This document shows, piece by piece, positions 1 through 9,200 of a stretch of 64,000 nucleotides of DNA (positions are counted from its first letter, which is position 1; the number at the start of each line of letters is the position of its first letter). The notes beneath the pieces were generated by a model. The model was not told where the DNA came from. It saw only the letters and a program-made list of their open reading frames with translations, and ran no database searches. The DNA is taken from positions 248,001 to 312,000 of the forward strand of contig JAMXJH010000001.1 in the NCBI GenBank assembly GCA_026131555.1, in the 5' to 3' direction. This DNA is from Aerococcaceae bacterium NML190073 (GTDB lineage Bacteria; Bacillota; Bacilli; Lactobacillales; Aerococcaceae). A program made the position numbers and the translations under genes.

Positions 1-296
1 GCTAATAATTGCTGATAAATACTGCGTCCTTGCGTTTCATCTGTAAAGTCCAAATTAATGGCAAGATTGCCAGACGACAACTCCACCTGCTCCAAAACAT
101 CTTGCCCTCTCAGTGTGAAATGCTCAAAGGATAACTCTGTGTAAAATACTAGCCGCGAACACTCCTCCGGTAAATCTTCCAACACTTCACCGTAACGAAT
201 GATACCCTGGGCGCATTCTCCCCCTAACACTTGCTGATAGAAAGCAAAAGCCTGTTCACAATGTCCGTTAAACAATAAATTCACATTGAATTGCAT
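1..296 (-). CDS. VOC-family (PhnB-like) protein, 3' part missing at window edge
   Basis: Reading the minus strand from an ATG at 296 gives an open frame to the window edge that begins MQFNVNLLFNGHCEQAFAFY and continues with QVLGG. The FNG-(x)-EAFxFYxxVLGG pattern is the start of the PhnB-like branch of the vicinal oxygen chelate (glyoxalase/dioxygenase) fold. A GAGGAGG sequence lies 6-7 bases before the ATG, which fixes the start. At least 98 residues are present and the C-terminal half is lost at the edge. Family members are small cytoplasmic dimers, most without a proven substrate. The fold assignment is fairly safe; no reaction can be named. Confidence 0.8.
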   Translation of the reverse strand, partial: MQFNVNLLFNGHCEQAFAFYQQVLGGECAQGIIRYGEVLEDLPEECSRLVFYTELSFEHFTLRGQDVLEQVELSSGNLAINLDFTDETQGRSIYQQLL

Positions 297-370
297 TGCA
301 AAACCTCCTCTATTCTCATTTGCCTCCATTCTAACAAATTCCACCAACAAAAACTTATTGTGAATTGCAC

Positions 371-400
371 AAAAAATCCTCCAACTATAAAGTTGGAGGA
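371..400 (-). terminator. Rho-independent terminator of smpB
   Basis: A perfect 9-bp stem (CCTCCAACT / AGTTGGAGG) with a 4-base loop is followed on the minus strand by six T. It lies about 10 bases after the smpB stop and closes the secG-to-smpB gene group. Confidence 0.85.
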
Positions 401-409
401 CAAATTAAG

Positions 410-868
410 TTATCTTGCTTTCAGAGCGCGATCTATATCGCGTTTCGCTTGTTGCTCTTTCAATGCATGGCGCTTGTCGTATTTGTTCTTGCCTCGCGCT
501 AGACCGAATAATAATTTGGCACGCCCACGGACTAAATAGACTTTCAACGGCACAAGTGTCATACGATTCTGCTTCACTTCGTTGTGCAGTTCATGGATTT
601 CTTTCTTATGCAATAATAATTTGCGATCGCGCTCCGGATCGTGATTAAAGATATTGCCATGATCATACGGACTGATATGCGTATTCTTAAGCCAAGCTTC
701 TCCGTGGCGGATGGAGATGAAACCATCTTTCAAGTTCATCTTCCCTTTTCTAATTGACTTGATTTCCGTGCCCGTCAATACTAAGCCGGCTTCATACGTT
801 TCTATAATCTCGTAGTCGTGACGCGCTTTGCGATTCTGTGCCAATGGCTTGTCTTGTCCTTGTGACAT
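410..868 (-). CDS. smpB: SsrA-binding protein SmpB
   Basis: SmpB is the small basic partner of tmRNA in trans-translation; it binds tmRNA and takes the place of the anticodon arm when stalled ribosomes are rescued. The protein (152 residues from the chosen start) has the family signatures [11 protein letters not shown] at the N-terminus, [16 protein letters not shown] in the beta-barrel and a basic C-terminal tail [11 protein letters not shown], at normal family length. Three ATG codons run in tandem at 874, 871 and 868. The TGAGGG Shine-Dalgarno touches the first one, so the third (868), six bases away, is the likely start. It follows rnr by 13 bases, the usual pairing. The tmRNA gene itself is not in the window. 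Confidence 0.95.
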   Translation of the reverse strand: MSQGQDKPLAQNRKARHDYEIIETYEAGLVLTGTEIKSIRKGKMNLKDGFISIRHGEAWLKNTHISPYDHGNIFNHDPERDRKLLLHKKEIHELHNEVKQNRMTLVPLKVYLVRGRAKLLFGLARGKNKYDKRHALKEQQAKRDIDRALKAR

Positions 869-881
869 CATCATCCCTCAT

Positions 882-3191
882 TTACTTACGTTTCTTACTT
901 TTCTTTGTTGCTTTACGCACTTTCACTTTGAATTGTTTATCGACTTGCTTTTTGGCATTCAATGCTTTCGTTTGTTTGCGTTTCTTCAAGCTTTTTTTGA
1001 CAAAATCAATATCCGTTCCGCTAATCGGCTCAGCATCAATTAAATTGAAGTCTATCTCACGTTCTTCGACGCTGACGCGCGCTACTTCAATTGTCACCTG
1101 CTGCCCAATACGGAAAATGCGTCCTTTACGTTCGCCGATTAATAGCATGTGCGCCTGATTGAATTCATAATAATCATCGTTCAAATTCTTTAAGGCGACT
1201 AATCCTTCTATCGTGTTTGGCAATTCTACAAACATACCGAAAGAGGTAATGGAACTGATACGTCCTTCAAATTGTTCGCCAACTTTATCGACCATAAATT
1301 CAGCTTTTTTCAGAGCGGTAGTTTCACGCTCGGCATCAACGGCACGGCGTTCCATTTTGGAACTTTGTTCCGCAATATCCGGCAACTTATCTTCCCATTG
1401 CTGTACTTCTTTCGGCGTTGGTTTACCTTTCAAATAGCGATGAATAAGACGATGCACAATCAAATCGGGATAGCGACGAATCGGCGAGGTAAAGTGCGTG
1501 TAATCAAACGCTGCTAGACCATAGTGACCGTCTGGATTCTCGCTATATTTCGCCTGTTTCATACTGCGTAACATCATAGTTGACACTGCGTGTTCGTAAG
1601 GTTCACCCTTTACTTGCGACAAAGCTGTCTGCAATTGCTTCGGCGCAATCGTTCCAACGTCCCCGCGCAAAATCACGCCGAATGATGTTACAAACTCCGC
1701 AAAACGCATCATGCGATCTTCATCGGGTTGCTCATGAATCCGGTAGATGAAAGGATATTCTTTCAACGTATACGTTCGCGCAACCGTTTCATTCGCTGCC
1801 AACATAAAGGATTCAATCAGACGTTCGGCAACACCACGCTCACGCAGTTCAATCTCCTGCGGTCTTCCTTCGGCATCGACTAATACTTTTGCTTCGGGTG
1901 CGTCGAAATCGAGCGCCCCGCGATTTTTGCGCATAATCTCCAAAATATGATGCAACTCCGCCATTTCTTCTAACATCGGTACAATCTCATCATATTGCGC
2001 ACGCAACGCTTCATCTCCCGCCAAAATAGCATTGACATCGCTATACGTCATACGGTAAGAAGAATGAATCGCGCTCAAGTAAATCTGATGTTTCAACACT
2101 TTTCCTGTCGCATCAATCGTCATTTCACATGTGACGGCTAGGCGGTCTTCGTGTGGATGAAGCGAACAAATTCCATTCGATAAACGTTGTGGCAACATTG
2201 GCACCACGCGGTCTGTCAAATACACCGATGTACCACGTTGATAAGCTTCACGGTCAATTGCCGTCCCTTCTTGCACATAATGCGATACGTCGGCAATATG
2301 CACGCCCAGTTGGAAAGTACCGTCCGGATTCTTGCTTAGGGAAATCGCATCGTCCAAATCTTTAGCGTCGGCGCCGTCAATCGTAATAATCAATTCATTG
2401 CGCAAATCTCGGCGGCCTGCCAAATCATTCGGGTCAATCTCTTGAGCGATCGCTTCTGCTTGTTGCACGACATTATCAGGAAATTCATGCGGAATCCCAA
2501 ATTGGAATAGAATCGCCAGAATGTCCACTCCCGGTGCATCTTTATGCCCTACCTCTTTTGCCACCATACCGACTAAGTGATTCGGATCCTTATCGGTGGG
2601 ATATTCTTTAATTTTTGCCACACAAATTGTGTGATCAGCAGGGTGAATGCCATCCGGTAAGACAAACAAACGGACAGCCTCACTATAATCACCATGCGGT
2701 TTAATATAACCTAAGAAGCCTGTCTGCTCACGCTCATCCTTATTATACGCAAAAAATTCCCCTACCAACTGTTGTGTCGAACGCTCTACAATGTTCAACA
2801 CCTGCGCTTCAGAGCCTTTCCCTGTCTGCGGGTTCACATGCTTAATAATTTGGACTTCAACCATATCACCGTGCATCGCCGCCCCCGATTTGCCCGGCGG
2901 AACAAATAAATCTGAATCTAGTCCTTCCACTTCCACAAAGCCGAACCCTTGACCATTCGCGCGGAATTTCCCGACGGCCTTCTCAATTTGACTGCGATAA
3001 CAAAACTTCCCGACCTTCGTCACTTTAATTTCACCGACGCGCTCCAAGAACGCTAACGCTTTGACCAACATCTTAAAGTTCTTCGTTCCGCGATAATTCA
3101 ATTGTTGCGCAATTTGCTCCGCTGTAAACGCCTCACCTTCACGCACTTGCAAAAAATTCAAAATTCGCTTTTCTGTTGTTGTTAAATTCAT
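882..3191 (-). CDS. rnr: Ribonuclease R
   Basis: RNase R is a processive 3'-5' exoribonuclease that degrades structured RNA and works with SmpB/tmRNA in removing faulty messages. Visible parts of the 769 residues: an N-terminal winged-helix region (about 1-65), cold-shock-like RNA-binding segments (80-180), the RNB catalytic domain with its Asp cluster in IDGADAKDLDDA (D272, D278, D280, D281), an S1 domain (about 640-720) and a lysine-rich tail. Length is normal for Gram-positive RNase R. The start has an AGGAGG site at good spacing. It sits between the esterase gene (15 bases upstream) and smpB, the conserved order in Firmicutes. Confidence 0.96.
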   Translation of the reverse strand: MNLTTTEKRILNFLQVREGEAFTAEQIAQQLNYRGTKNFKMLVKALAFLERVGEIKVTKVGKFCYRSQIEKAVGKFRANGQGFGFVEVEGLDSDLFVPPGKSGAAMHGDMVEVQIIKHVNPQTGKGSEAQVLNIVERSTQQLVGEFFAYNKDEREQTGFLGYIKPHGDYSEAVRLFVLPDGIHPADHTICVAKIKEYPTDKDPNHLVGMVAKEVGHKDAPGVDILAILFQFGIPHEFPDNVVQQAEAIAQEIDPNDLAGRRDLRNELIITIDGADAKDLDDAISLSKNPDGTFQLGVHIADVSHYVQEGTAIDREAYQRGTSVYLTDRVVPMLPQRLSNGICSLHPHEDRLAVTCEMTIDATGKVLKHQIYLSAIHSSYRMTYSDVNAILAGDEALRAQYDEIVPMLEEMAELHHILEIMRKNRGALDFDAPEAKVLVDAEGRPQEIELRERGVAERLIESFMLAANETVARTYTLKEYPFIYRIHEQPDEDRMMRFAEFVTSFGVILRGDVGTIAPKQLQTALSQVKGEPYEHAVSTMMLRSMKQAKYSENPDGHYGLAAFDYTHFTSPIRRYPDLIVHRLIHRYLKGKPTPKEVQQWEDKLPDIAEQSSKMERRAVDAERETTALKKAEFMVDKVGEQFEGRISSITSFGMFVELPNTIEGLVALKNLNDDYYEFNQAHMLLIGERKGRIFRIGQQVTIEVARVSVEEREIDFNLIDAEPISGTDIDFVKKSLKKRKQTKALNAKKQVDKQFKVKVRKATKKSKKRK

Positions 3192-3206
3192 CTTTTTCCT
3201 CCTCTC

Positions 3207-3965
3207 TTATAGAGTTTCCAATACTTTCTCAATAAATCGTTTCACACTTAATTCGAACTCTTTCCGGTTCGAATTCGCCGTAATCGCATGGGTATTCTCA
3301 CTAAACCAATTAAAGTCAATGCGCATTGCCTGCTCCAATTCGTTCTGCAACTCATACGCATCGTCCGGATCAATCAATTCATCTTGTGCAGACTGCGCAA
3401 TGTAATAAGGTTGCGTCAACGTCACTAAAGCCGGGCGATAACCTACCGTAAACGCCATAATCCGCTCCACTTGCTCAAAATGCGCCGCTCTTATTCGTTG
3501 TTCATCTTGTTCAAACTGTGCCAGCGCCTTTTTGCGGAGAGCGAGAGATTTGGCATAAGCCATAAAAGGTTTCTCTAAATGGATAGGGCGCTTCGTCACA
3601 ATCGGCGAATTAAAACACCCGCCGGCAACAATGCCTAAATCTGCCTCCAACAGCGCCCGCGTCGCAAAAATACCGCCCATCGATAAACCGAACACAAATA
3701 CCAGTTCGTAACGCTTTTTGAGCCAACGCACACAATCTTGCGCTTGCTGCCACCAGTCTTCCGGCGTCCCTTGCAACAAATCAAAAATATCTCCCGTGCC
3801 ATGTCCTTTAAATAGTGGACACAAGACCGTGTACCCTTCACGATTCAGTTCGCGTGCCAACAAGTTGACATCTGCAGTCGTTCCTGTATACGCATGGAAC
3901 AAGACAATCCCGACCGAACCTTGCCCTTCCAAATAAATCGCATGACTTAAATCCGTCACTGCCAT
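3207..3965 (-). CDS. est: Carboxylesterase, Est30-like alpha/beta hydrolase
   Basis: A 252-residue cytoplasmic alpha/beta hydrolase. The nucleophile elbow is GLSMGG (Ser95), and the other triad members are probably Asp195 in SAQDELIDP and His226 in ENTHAIT. The N-terminal LFHAYTGT segment matches the oxyanion-hole region of the Est30 carboxylesterase/monoacylglycerol lipase family. That family is usually encoded between secG and rnr, as here. The natural substrate is unknown; short-chain acyl esters are typical of the family. The ATG has an AAGGGGG site and lies just after a terminator-like hairpin behind secG, so expression may be reduced relative to secG. Confidence 0.9.
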   Translation of the reverse strand: MAVTDLSHAIYLEGQGSVGIVLFHAYTGTTADVNLLARELNREGYTVLCPLFKGHGTGDIFDLLQGTPEDWWQQAQDCVRWLKKRYELVFVFGLSMGGIFATRALLEADLGIVAGGCFNSPIVTKRPIHLEKPFMAYAKSLALRKKALAQFEQDEQRIRAAHFEQVERIMAFTVGYRPALVTLTQPYYIAQSAQDELIDPDDAYELQNELEQAMRIDFNWFSENTHAITANSNRKEFELSVKRFIEKVLETL

Positions 3966-3976
3966 TCCCCCTTAAC

Positions 3977-4006
3977 AAAAAAGACCTCTGACATTCACCA
4001 GAGATC
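3977..4006 (-). terminator. Terminator/attenuator between secG and esterase gene
   Basis: On the minus strand a stem of 8 bp with one G-T pair (GATCTCTG / CAGAGGTC) is followed by six T. It begins 14 bases after the secG stop and ends about 12 bases before the esterase start. The downstream genes are conserved partners of secG, so partial read-through is likely. Confidence 0.7.
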
Positions 4007-4019
4007 TTGTTGTGTATCA

Positions 4020-4256
4020 TTACTTTGCTGATAAGTAAGCCAACGCTAACGCCAGCGCAAAGAATAAGAAGCCAAATACCACTGTTGTACGAATTAAGAA
4101 TGCTTCAAAGCCACGCGCAGTTTGCTTGCCTTGTTGAGCTTCCCCACCGCCACCTGTTAGCGAACTTGCCGCATTACTCTTCGATGGTTGTAACACTACT
4201 AAAATGACTAATATAATTGATACGATCACTAACGCTGTTAATAATGCATTATACAA
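4020..4256 (-). CDS. secG: Preprotein translocase subunit SecG
   Basis: SecG is the small auxiliary subunit of the SecYEG translocon in the cytoplasmic membrane. The 78-residue product starts YNALLTALVIVSIILVILVV after the initiator, has two hydrophobic segments (about 2-22 and 51-76) and the conserved VLQPSK and glycine-rich GGGG loop. I place the start at a TTG (4256) because AGGAGG lies 8 bases before it and this gives the normal family length. An upstream ATG in frame would add 13 unrelated residues and has no ribosome-binding site. The order secG-est-rnr-smpB is widely conserved. Confidence 0.92.
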   Translation of the reverse strand: MYNALLTALVIVSIILVILVVLQPSKSNAASSLTGGGGEAQQGKQTARGFEAFLIRTTVVFGFLFFALALALAYLSAK

Positions 4257-4290
4257 AGGTAAACCCTCCTTAATGAAATCTCCATTTAAC

Positions 4291-4296
4291 ATCATA
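4291..4296 (-). promoter_or_regulatory. Extended -10 promoter for secG
   Basis: TATGAT on the minus strand is preceded by TGG, an extended -10 motif, about 35 bases before the TTG start of secG. No convincing -35 box is seen. Confidence 0.45.
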
Positions 4297-4386
4297 CCAT
4301 AAGTGAATATAAATAGCTATTTTTTTCTTAAGGAAGGGAAGTTTTTTTATGTTGGAGAGCGGATGGAATCTCTCTATCCCCCATAC

Positions 4387-4416
4387 AAAAAACACCTTGC
4401 TCACATGAGCAAGGCG
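4387..4416 (-). terminator. Rho-independent terminator of fba
   Basis: A perfect 8-bp stem (CCTTGCTC / GAGCAAGG) with a 4-base loop is followed on the minus strand by a T6 run, about 25 bases past the fba stop. Confidence 0.85.
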
Positions 4417-4441
4417 TTGAGTTGTCTGTAATTTAAGTTGA

Positions 4442-5299
4442 TTACGCTTTGTTTGTTGAACCGAACATATCCATGATTTCTTTTGTTGTTTTCACAATTG
4501 CGTCATGTCCAGGCTTGATAATCTTACGCGGATCGTAAACTTTATCATCTGTCGCTAATTTCTCACGAACAGCTGCTGTCCATTGTTGTTGCAATTCAGT
4601 GTTCACGTTGATTTTTGCGTGACCACGCTCGATTGCTTTCTTGATTTGGTATTCCGGAATACCTGAACCGCCGTGCAATACGAGTGGAGCACCTGTTGCT
4701 TCAGAAATTGCCAACATTTCGTCAAAACCTAATACTGGTTCGCCTGCATAAGTACCATGAACTGAACCTAAAGCCGCTGCTAATGCATCGATACCCGCTT
4801 CTGAAACCATGCGCTTGCATTCTTCTAAGTCAGCGTATTGAACGCCACCGATAACGCCGTCTTCTTCTCCACCGACAGTTCCTACTTCAGCTTCAACAGA
4901 AGCGCCTTTTGAATGTGCGTATGCTACGACTTCTTTCGTTAAAGCGATGTTTTCATCGATTGGGTAGTGAGAGTGATCGTACATTACAGATGAGAAGCCT
5001 GCGTCGATGTATTCTTTACATACTTCAACTGATGAACCGTGGTCTAAGTGCAACGCAACTGGTACTGTGATGTCCATGGCTTCCAATAAACCATTTACCA
5101 TACCTACTACCGCTTTAGGACCACCCATGTATTTGCCGGCACCTTCAGAAACTCCCAAGATAACTGGTGAGTTATTCTCTTGCGCTGCTTTCAAGATAGC
5201 TTGTGTCCATTCCAAGTTGTTGATGTTGAATTGACCAACCGCATACTTGCCTTCTTTCGCTTTCTTTAGCATTTCTGTCATGCTTACTAAACGACTCAT
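4442..5299 (-). CDS. fba: Class II fructose-1,6-bisphosphate aldolase
   Basis: Zinc-dependent aldolase that splits fructose-1,6-bisphosphate into dihydroxyacetone phosphate and glyceraldehyde-3-phosphate in glycolysis. The 285-residue protein shows the class II features: LHLDHGSS with catalytic Asp86 and zinc ligand His87, the [12 protein letters not shown] loop, and zinc ligands His181 and His209 in LVLHGGSG. Length is standard for the Gram-positive FbaA type. An AAGGAGG site precedes the ATG. The gene is monocistronic, with its own -10 box upstream and a strong terminator downstream, as expected for a highly expressed glycolytic gene. Confidence 0.97.
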   Translation of the reverse strand: MSRLVSMTEMLKKAKEGKYAVGQFNINNLEWTQAILKAAQENNSPVILGVSEGAGKYMGGPKAVVGMVNGLLEAMDITVPVALHLDHGSSVEVCKEYIDAGFSSVMYDHSHYPIDENIALTKEVVAYAHSKGASVEAEVGTVGGEEDGVIGGVQYADLEECKRMVSEAGIDALAAALGSVHGTYAGEPVLGFDEMLAISEATGAPLVLHGGSGIPEYQIKKAIERGHAKINVNTELQQQWTAAVREKLATDDKVYDPRKIIKPGHDAIVKTTKEIMDMFGSTNKA

Positions 5300-5348
5300 G
5301 ATTAAGTTCCTCCTTGAATACTTTGCAGTATTTATTTTTTACTTTTCT

Positions 5349-5354
5349 ATTATA
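5349..5354 (-). promoter_or_regulatory. -10 box of the fba promoter
   Basis: A perfect TATAAT on the minus strand lies 50 bases before the fba ATG. A -35 at 17 bases would be TAGCAA, a weak match. Confidence 0.45.
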
Positions 5355-5424
5355 CTCCAAAAAAATTCATTTTGCTACCTTTTCACAAATGTAAAACCTT
5401 TTCATTCGGTAAATATTTTCACGC

Positions 5425-5464
5425 AAAAAGCACATGGTATCGCAACTTGTCGCGTCCATGTGCT
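5425..5464 (-). terminator. Terminator of rpoE
   Basis: AGCACATGG pairs with CCATGTGCT around an 18-base loop that can itself pair in part (GCGAC/GTTGC). T5 follows on the minus strand, immediately after the rpoE stop codon. Confidence 0.8.
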
Positions 5465-5470
5465 CTGTTG

Positions 5471-6115
5471 TTATTCTTCTTCTTCGATGAGTTCCGTTTC
5501 TACTTCTTCTTCCTCTTCAAAGTCGTCTGAGTCATCTTCTTCGTCAACGATTTCAATATCTTCGTCTAAATCAGCGTCCCCGAACTCTGATAAATCACTT
5601 GCGTATTCGGTGAGTTCTTCATTTTCCTCGTCGTCATCTTCAACGATAGACAAGCCCACTAAATCGTCCGATTCATCTTCGTCGTCTTCTTCATCGTAAA
5701 TAATATCATCTTCATCGTATGAAATGTCCATATCTTCCGGATCATCATCATTGTAGTCAATCATATCTTCATCGTCGCCAAAGGCGTTGTATTTACGTTT
5801 CTTACGCGGACGAATTGGTGCTTCTTCTTCAGCTGACGAGATAATCTCTTCATCAATTGAGTCAATTGGATACCACGCGCGTAGGCCCCAACGATTTTCG
5901 CCAAGTGAGATAAAGCGTCCGTCAATATTCATGTCAGTATAGAATTGCGCCATACGCGACTCTACCTGTTCTTCCGATAAGCCGAGATATTCTTGAATGG
6001 CAATCAATAATTCAGTGAAATCAATCACATCGCCTTTCGTTTCCAAAATGGCGTGTGCGACTTCCAGCATTGATAATTCTTCCATATTCTGTCCTGCAAA
6101 TTGTTTCAGTTCCAT
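5471..6115 (-). CDS. rpoE: DNA-directed RNA polymerase subunit delta
   Basis: The delta subunit binds core RNA polymerase in Firmicutes and affects promoter selectivity and recycling of the enzyme. The first 90 residues form the HARE-HTH-type domain (ELSMLEVAHAIL, RFISLGENRWGLRAWYP). The remaining half is a highly acidic, probably disordered tail of Asp/Glu runs, the hallmark of delta. At 214 residues it is slightly longer than the Bacillus protein because of the tail. The start has a GGGAAGTGG site. A promoter TTGATT-17-TAATAT lies upstream, and the gene appears monocistronic. Confidence 0.95.
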   Translation of the reverse strand: MELKQFAGQNMEELSMLEVAHAILETKGDVIDFTELLIAIQEYLGLSEEQVESRMAQFYTDMNIDGRFISLGENRWGLRAWYPIDSIDEEIISSAEEEAPIRPRKKRKYNAFGDDEDMIDYNDDDPEDMDISYDEDDIIYDEEDDEDESDDLVGLSIVEDDDEENEELTEYASDLSEFGDADLDEDIEIVDEEDDSDDFEEEEEVETELIEEEE

Positions 6116-6147
6116 CTAGCCACTTCCCTTTCTAGTGTTTCTCCTCT

Positions 6148-6176
6148 ATATTACCGATTTAGTGTCGATAAATCAA
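6148..6176 (-). promoter_or_regulatory. Promoter of rpoE
   Basis: On the minus strand TTGATT (6176-6171) and TAATAT (6153-6148) are separated by 17 bases, 33 bases before the rpoE ATG. Confidence 0.55.
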
Positions 6177-6222
6177 TGGAAAGATGAATTTTCAGCGGGG
6201 ATTTCTCATGCGTTGATAAAGC

Positions 6223-6247
6223 AACAAGCACCTTGAAGGTGCTCGTT
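6223..6247 (-). terminator. Probable terminator of the GH95 gene
   Basis: An 11-bp stem (with one G-T pair) and a 3-base loop lies 12 bases after the stop codon. The following bases are only moderately T-rich (TTGTTGCTTT), so termination is less certain. Confidence 0.5.
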
Positions 6248-6258
6248 ACTCAGAAATA

Positions 6259-9200
6259 TTATTCTTCTTTCTTATTTGCTACCACTAAACCAACGCTTGC
6301 TAAGATTGTTAAAGCTGCTGCTCCAAAAATCGCATAAGTTGCTTCCTCACCTGTTGCCGGCAAGGTTTCCTTGCTATCGGCAGACGATTTGGTTGCTACA
6401 TCTGTCGTACTAGCCGAAATAATTCTATCCTTCTTGTCTTGAACAGACTGATCGGATTGCGTATCCGGCTTAGGTGTCACAGGTTGTTCAGGCTTCACAT
6501 CCGGTTTAGGTACCGCAGGTTGATCCGGTTTCACGTCTGGTTTAGGCGTTGCAGGTTGATCCGGTTTCACATCCGGTTTAGGGGCATCCGTTGTTCCTCC
6601 TGTTGGTGGTGTTGGTTGTGAACTTGCATAGACAATTGCATATTGGCTAAAGTGCGGTACTGTGAACTCTACTCGTCCATCTTTTTGGCGGAAGGTTTGT
6701 GATTGAGCTTCTCCACCTTCTGGTAAATAGTACACATGCTCAATTTGTTTACCTGCATCAGCCGGCATTTCTACTGTTGCGCCATGTTTCAATTGAACGT
6801 AGTTTCCTTCATCATCGAAAAGTTCAATGTCATATAAATCATAGTCACGTCCAATTAACGCCGGGTGCGTAGTGTCCGTTGGTTGCTCGCTGTGCGCAAT
6901 CATGAACTTGCTTGGCACGGTCGGTTCGCTTGATGAAATTGTAATCTTCACACCCGTTGGCTCATCCACATAAACAATCTGTTCCGATTGCGGCTTGTCT
7001 GCTTTTTTAGTACCGACTAATACTACTTGCGTTACAGGTTGAACGGTTACTTCTCGACCCACTTCTTCTTCGCGAACGAAATTACCTTTGTTGTAATGTT
7101 TGCGAATGGTAATGCGTACTGTTCCGTTTTTACCTTCTGTTTGTACGCGTTCCTCGCCGACCGGAATGGTATCGTCGTTACGACGTTCAGTTGTGTAGGC
7201 AACGACTTCTTCTCGCGTAAGTTCTTCGCTTGTTTCAATCGCTTTCGTACCGACTACACGTACTTCGTTGACCGGTTGACGGGTCACAACGCTTTCCACA
7301 CGCAATTCCGTTTTGCTTTCATCAATCACGTCGTTGACTTTGTGGATACGATTCTTGTACAGGCGTTCGCCCTTAACACCCGGTGTACGCACCTCGCTGT
7401 AATCCGTATACTTCGTATCATCCGTTACAGTTTCAACAGTGAAGTCAATTTCTTCTCGGTCGCCGTCAACAAGTTCGGTTGTCATCACATTACCTTTTGT
7501 ACCGACTAATACTACTTGCGTTACAGGTTGAACGGTTACTTCTCGACCCACTTCTTCTTCGCGAACGAAATTACCTTTGTTGTAATGTTTGCGAATGGTA
7601 ATGCGTACTGTTCCGTTTTTACCTTCTGTTTGTACGCGTTCCTCGCCGACCGGAATGGTATCGTCGTTACGACGTTCAGTTGTGTAGGCAACGACTTCTT
7701 CTCGCGTAAGTTCTTCGCTTGTTTCAATCGCTTTCGTACCGACTACACGTACTTCGTTGACCGGTTGACGGGTCACAACGCTTTCCACACGCAATTCCGT
7801 TTTGCTTTCATCAATCACGTCGTTGACTTTGTGGATACGATTCTTGTACAGGCGTTCGCCCTTAACACCCGGTGTACGCACCTCGCTGTAATCCGTATAC
7901 TTCGTATCATCCGTTACAGTTTCAACAGTGAAGTCAATTGCTTCTCGGTCGCCGTCAACAAGTTCGGTTGTATGAACAATGATTGACGCTGTCACTACGT
8001 TACTGAACTCTTCATCTCTTAGCGTTGCTGCGCTAATGCCATGCTCTCCTGTACGTATCAAGGCAGAAGGTAATTCAATATTAACCGAATTAGCTTCGCC
8101 GGTCGTTACCGTACCGCCGTTGGAAAGTATGTAACCTCCGCTACCGTCTCTGGCTAAACCAATCGGTGTGTCGATGCCTGGCATCATGAAGTAGACGGCA
8201 GTCCAATCTCCTTCCGGCAATGTAACTTTCAGTGTAGTGTCTCCCGGCATAACGTCTGTTAACTTCGGTGCATAAACCGGTACGCGTTCCGGTTTGAGGA
8301 TTTCAAAGTAATCAAGCGAAAGTTTCTTTCTTCCTTGTGGAGAATCAGGATCCAATTGAATCGTAATCGTATGTTCTTTATTTGCCAATCCTGAATACTC
8401 ACCAACTAGAACTTTTTTCAAAGTTGAGCCTTGATTGTAGAAATCTAATCTCTCTGCAGGTTGTCCATCAATTGTGACGATAGCATGACCTAGCTGAGGT
8501 GATTTGATACCGTACACTCTAATGCCGGTTCCGGTGAAGGTCAGCGTCATTGTTGTAGTGCTTGGATCAGCGTTAGGATTACCGTTAATGTCGATATATT
8601 TCTCTGTGCTTTCGTGCAATATTCCTTGTCTATCTTGCCAGTTCTTATATTCGCTACCGTATTGGATACGTGGGTCACGATCATCCAGAACTTCCGGTAT
8701 TGATGGATCATCTGTCAACACTTTGAAGTAGTCCAATGAAATTTTTGCTCGTTCACCTTGTCGACCTTTATGTTGAGGTTTAACACGTATAGTGAGCGTA
8801 TGCAAACCTTCTTCCAAGCCATCGTAACGTCCGACAAGTACTTTCTTAGATGCGCTCGTTGCATAGAAGTCTAATTCCTCGACTTCTCGTCCATCAATTG
8901 TGACGATGGCTTGTCCAAGGTTTGGTGTTTTCAAACCGTATACTTCAATACCTTTCCCGAAGAATTGCAAGGTTGCAGTCGCTTCCTCCGGTGTTGCTGA
9001 CGGTCGACCTTGAAGGTCGGCATATTTTTCCGTGCCACCGTAAAGTGCGCTGTCAGACCAGTTGCCGTACAATGATCCATAGTGAATGGCCGGATCACGG
9101 TCATCCATGATCAACTTCACCGCTTCAATGGTACTCGTATCTGATGAAGCCGTTACAATGTTACCGAGGTGCGCTTTAACAGAATAGCGGTATGAATGTC

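Noticed and set aside
5247-5699. Serine-rich plus-strand frame over rpoE
   Set aside because: It is the antisense of the Asp/Glu-rich delta tail (GAA/GAT read as TTC/ATC in other frames) and has no start site.
7027-7986. Plus-strand frames of 156-160 codons opposite the G5 repeats
   Set aside because: They are mirror frames of the duplicated GH95 coding sequence and lack ribosome-binding sites.
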